Assembly: GCA_046331625.1 (NCBI GenBank) | Contig: JAXLQL010000022.1 | Location: forward strand, 1 to 64,000 | Source of the DNA: JAXLQL01 sp046331625 | GTDB lineage: Bacteria; Acidobacteriota; Terriglobia; Bryobacterales; Bryobacteraceae | Length of the DNA stretch: 64,000 nt | Direction of reading: 5' to 3' | In this document: positions 62,819 to 64,000 of the stretch, one piece after another | Layout: the number at the start of each line of letters is the position of its first letter | How positions within the stretch are numbered: the stretch's first letter is position 1 | The notes under the pieces: model-generated | Told to the model about the DNA's origin: nothing | Database searches by the model: none | Seen by the model: the letters and a program-made list of their open reading frames with translations, nothing else | Translations under genes and position numbers: made by a program

Positions 62819-63997
62819 TCAGAACACGTCCGCCGGATCGGCCGAGCGCAGCTTGCGCGTCGCCAGCATCCCGCCCACCAGGCACGTTGTCGTCGCCGAG
62901 CCGAACACGCGCAGGATGTCGCTCTGGGCAACCGATACCGGGATGTTGGCCGCCTCGCGCGCCCAGTGATTCAGCGCAAGCGTGAACAAGAGCGCGGGGA
63001 TGAAGGCGAGCAAAACGAGGATGAGAGCCTCTTGCAGCACGAGCCGGGCAAAGAAGCCATCGCGGTAGCCGATGGCTTTGAGAGTCGCATATTCCTTCAA
63101 GTGGTCATTCACGTCGGCGTAGAGGATCTGATAGACGACGATAGCCCCCACCAGCATCCCCACCAGCATGCCGGCGCTCGCGACGAAGCCCACCGGAGTC
63201 CGCTTGGCCCAGTAGATCTGCTCGTTGCTCATGAACTCCTCGCGCGTGTAGATCTGCACGTCGTCTGGCAGGATGGCGCGCAGTTTCCGCTGCACGTCCC
63301 CGGCGCTCGAGCCGGGGGCAAGCTTGATCATGGCCACGTTCGGCATGTTGCGAGGCTTGTCTGGACGCAAGCGAAAGTAGGCCTCGTCACTCATCACCAC
63401 GTTCGCCGACGCCGCCAAGGTGTGTCCGAGGGTGAAGAGCCCCTTGACCTTGATCCGCTTGGCCTCGGCATGCGTTTCGACGATCTCGCCACGGGCGACG
63501 CGGAGCGCGACCGGCCCGTAATCCTTTTGCGAAGTGCGATCGAAGAGCACGCTCTCGGGATCGCGAATGAGCTGGATCTGATCGCGAATATCGCGGATGG
63601 CGAAGGGATTCTCGTCGGGGTTGATGCCCATCGCGAACATCATCTTGATCCGCCCGGTCTCGGGATTCCACCAGCGAACGAAGCCGAGATAGAGGGGCGC
63701 CGCCGCTTCCACCTCTGGCAGCGATCGCGCCTGATAAAGGCGCCGCCGGGAAAACTCGAGGTTGGAACCGAAGTATTCGAAATTGGGGCTGGCCATCACC
63801 AACTCCCCGCGCAGAGCCTCGTGCGGCGACACGACCATCGCCAGGATGCCGTTGTAGAGCCCGAGTTGAAACAGCATGAGCATCAGCCCGAACGTGACTC
63901 CCATTACAGCGGCCGCGAGGCGCTTCTTGTCGGCCGCCAGTTGCCGCCACGCGAGGGGAATTCCGGTGGGCGCGAACCAGTCGATGAGCCTGCTCAT
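62819..63997 (-). CDS. devC: DevC-type ABC exporter permease
   Basis: 392 residues. FtsX-like permease of the DevBCA exporter, which in cyanobacteria moves heterocyst glycolipids out of the cell; the cargo here is unknown. Four transmembrane helices: one near residues 28-52 (AAAVMGVTFGLMLMLFQLG) and three near 268-380, with a periplasmic domain of about 200 residues between. RRRLYQARSLPEVEAAAPLYLGF is typical of DevC. ATG 63997 is three bases from the window end, so the gene is complete at its start and the upstream gene is not visible. Confidence 0.88.
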   Translation of the reverse strand: MSRLIDWFAPTGIPLAWRQLAADKKRLAAAVMGVTFGLMLMLFQLGLYNGILAMVVSPHEALRGELVMASPNFEYFGSNLEFSRRRLYQARSLPEVEAAAPLYLGFVRWWNPETGRIKMMFAMGINPDENPFAIRDIRDQIQLIRDPESVLFDRTSQKDYGPVALRVARGEIVETHAEAKRIKVKGLFTLGHTLAASANVVMSDEAYFRLRPDKPRNMPNVAMIKLAPGSSAGDVQRKLRAILPDDVQIYTREEFMSNEQIYWAKRTPVGFVASAGMLVGMLVGAIVVYQILYADVNDHLKEYATLKAIGYRDGFFARLVLQEALILVLLAFIPALLFTLALNHWAREAANIPVSVAQSDILRVFGSATTTCLVGGMLATRKLRSADPADVF

Positions 63998-64000
63998 GGT

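Noticed and set aside
1..64000. CRISPR array or tRNA genes
   Set aside because: No regularly spaced short repeats and no cloverleaf-like sequences were noticed when reading intergenic regions.

Overview
The window looks like a chromosomal segment of an Acidobacteriota bacterium, most likely of the Solibacter/Bryobacteraceae kind. This is inferred from gene content: high G+C, two secreted DUF1501 + DUF1549/DUF1553 pairs, a bacillithiol enzyme (BshA), very large glycine-linked secreted proteins, CadC-like winged-helix/TPR regulators and dispersed palindromic repeats of the form GGGACTGAAGTCCC. No rRNA, tRNA or CRISPR array was seen.

Layout. 1-6.5 kb: type VI secretion genes tssE, tssF, tssG, tssH. 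6.8-9.4 kb: a phosphoesterase, prfB with its programmed frameshift, and a threonylcarbamoyl-AMP synthase. 9.7-14.7 kb: a metallo-beta-lactamase-fold protein, a LytS/LytTR two-component pair and a secreted beta-propeller-like protein. 14.6-20.4 kb: bshA and the first DUF1501/DUF1553 pair. 20.3-23.3 kb: an unstable island holding a DUF4065 (Panacea-type) gene with a small membrane-protein gene between two ~320-bp direct repeats, a RelBE-like pair, a decayed DUF433 antitoxin gene and other relics. 23.4-32.2 kb: a TPR regulator divergent from a ~2030-residue secreted metzincin with discoidin-like modules, followed by a decayed extra module. 32.3-35.3 kb: a CpxA/CpxR-like pair joined by a 38-codon mini-ORF, and an ankyrin protein. 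35.4-44.1 kb: an RND efflux operon (one adaptor, two pumps) and a sialidase-like gene. 44.0-49.4 kb: trmJ (probably with a CTG start), speA, gluQ, truA and a small membrane protein. 49.5-54.1 kb: a GT-C type glycosyltransferase, a membrane-anchored unknown, a frameshifted BNR protein, rlmB and a SnoaL-like protein. 54.2-58.0 kb: the second DUF1501/DUF1553 pair. 58.1-60.9 kb: an orphan cytosine methyltransferase whose 3' end, together with the convergent secreted gene, is duplicated in tandem. 60.9-64 kb: a helical-repeat protein and a DevA/DevC exporter.

How genes work together. tssE-H form part of one T6SS operon that continues upstream. The RND adaptor and two pumps are an MdtABC-like efflux unit. 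prfB, tsaC, trmJ, gluQ, truA and rlmB are translation and RNA-modification housekeeping genes. LytS/LytTR and CpxA/R-like pairs and the CadC-like regulator are three separate signalling units, each next to a plausible but unproven target. Most start sites were set by domain boundaries and ribosome binding sites rather than by the longest open frame.
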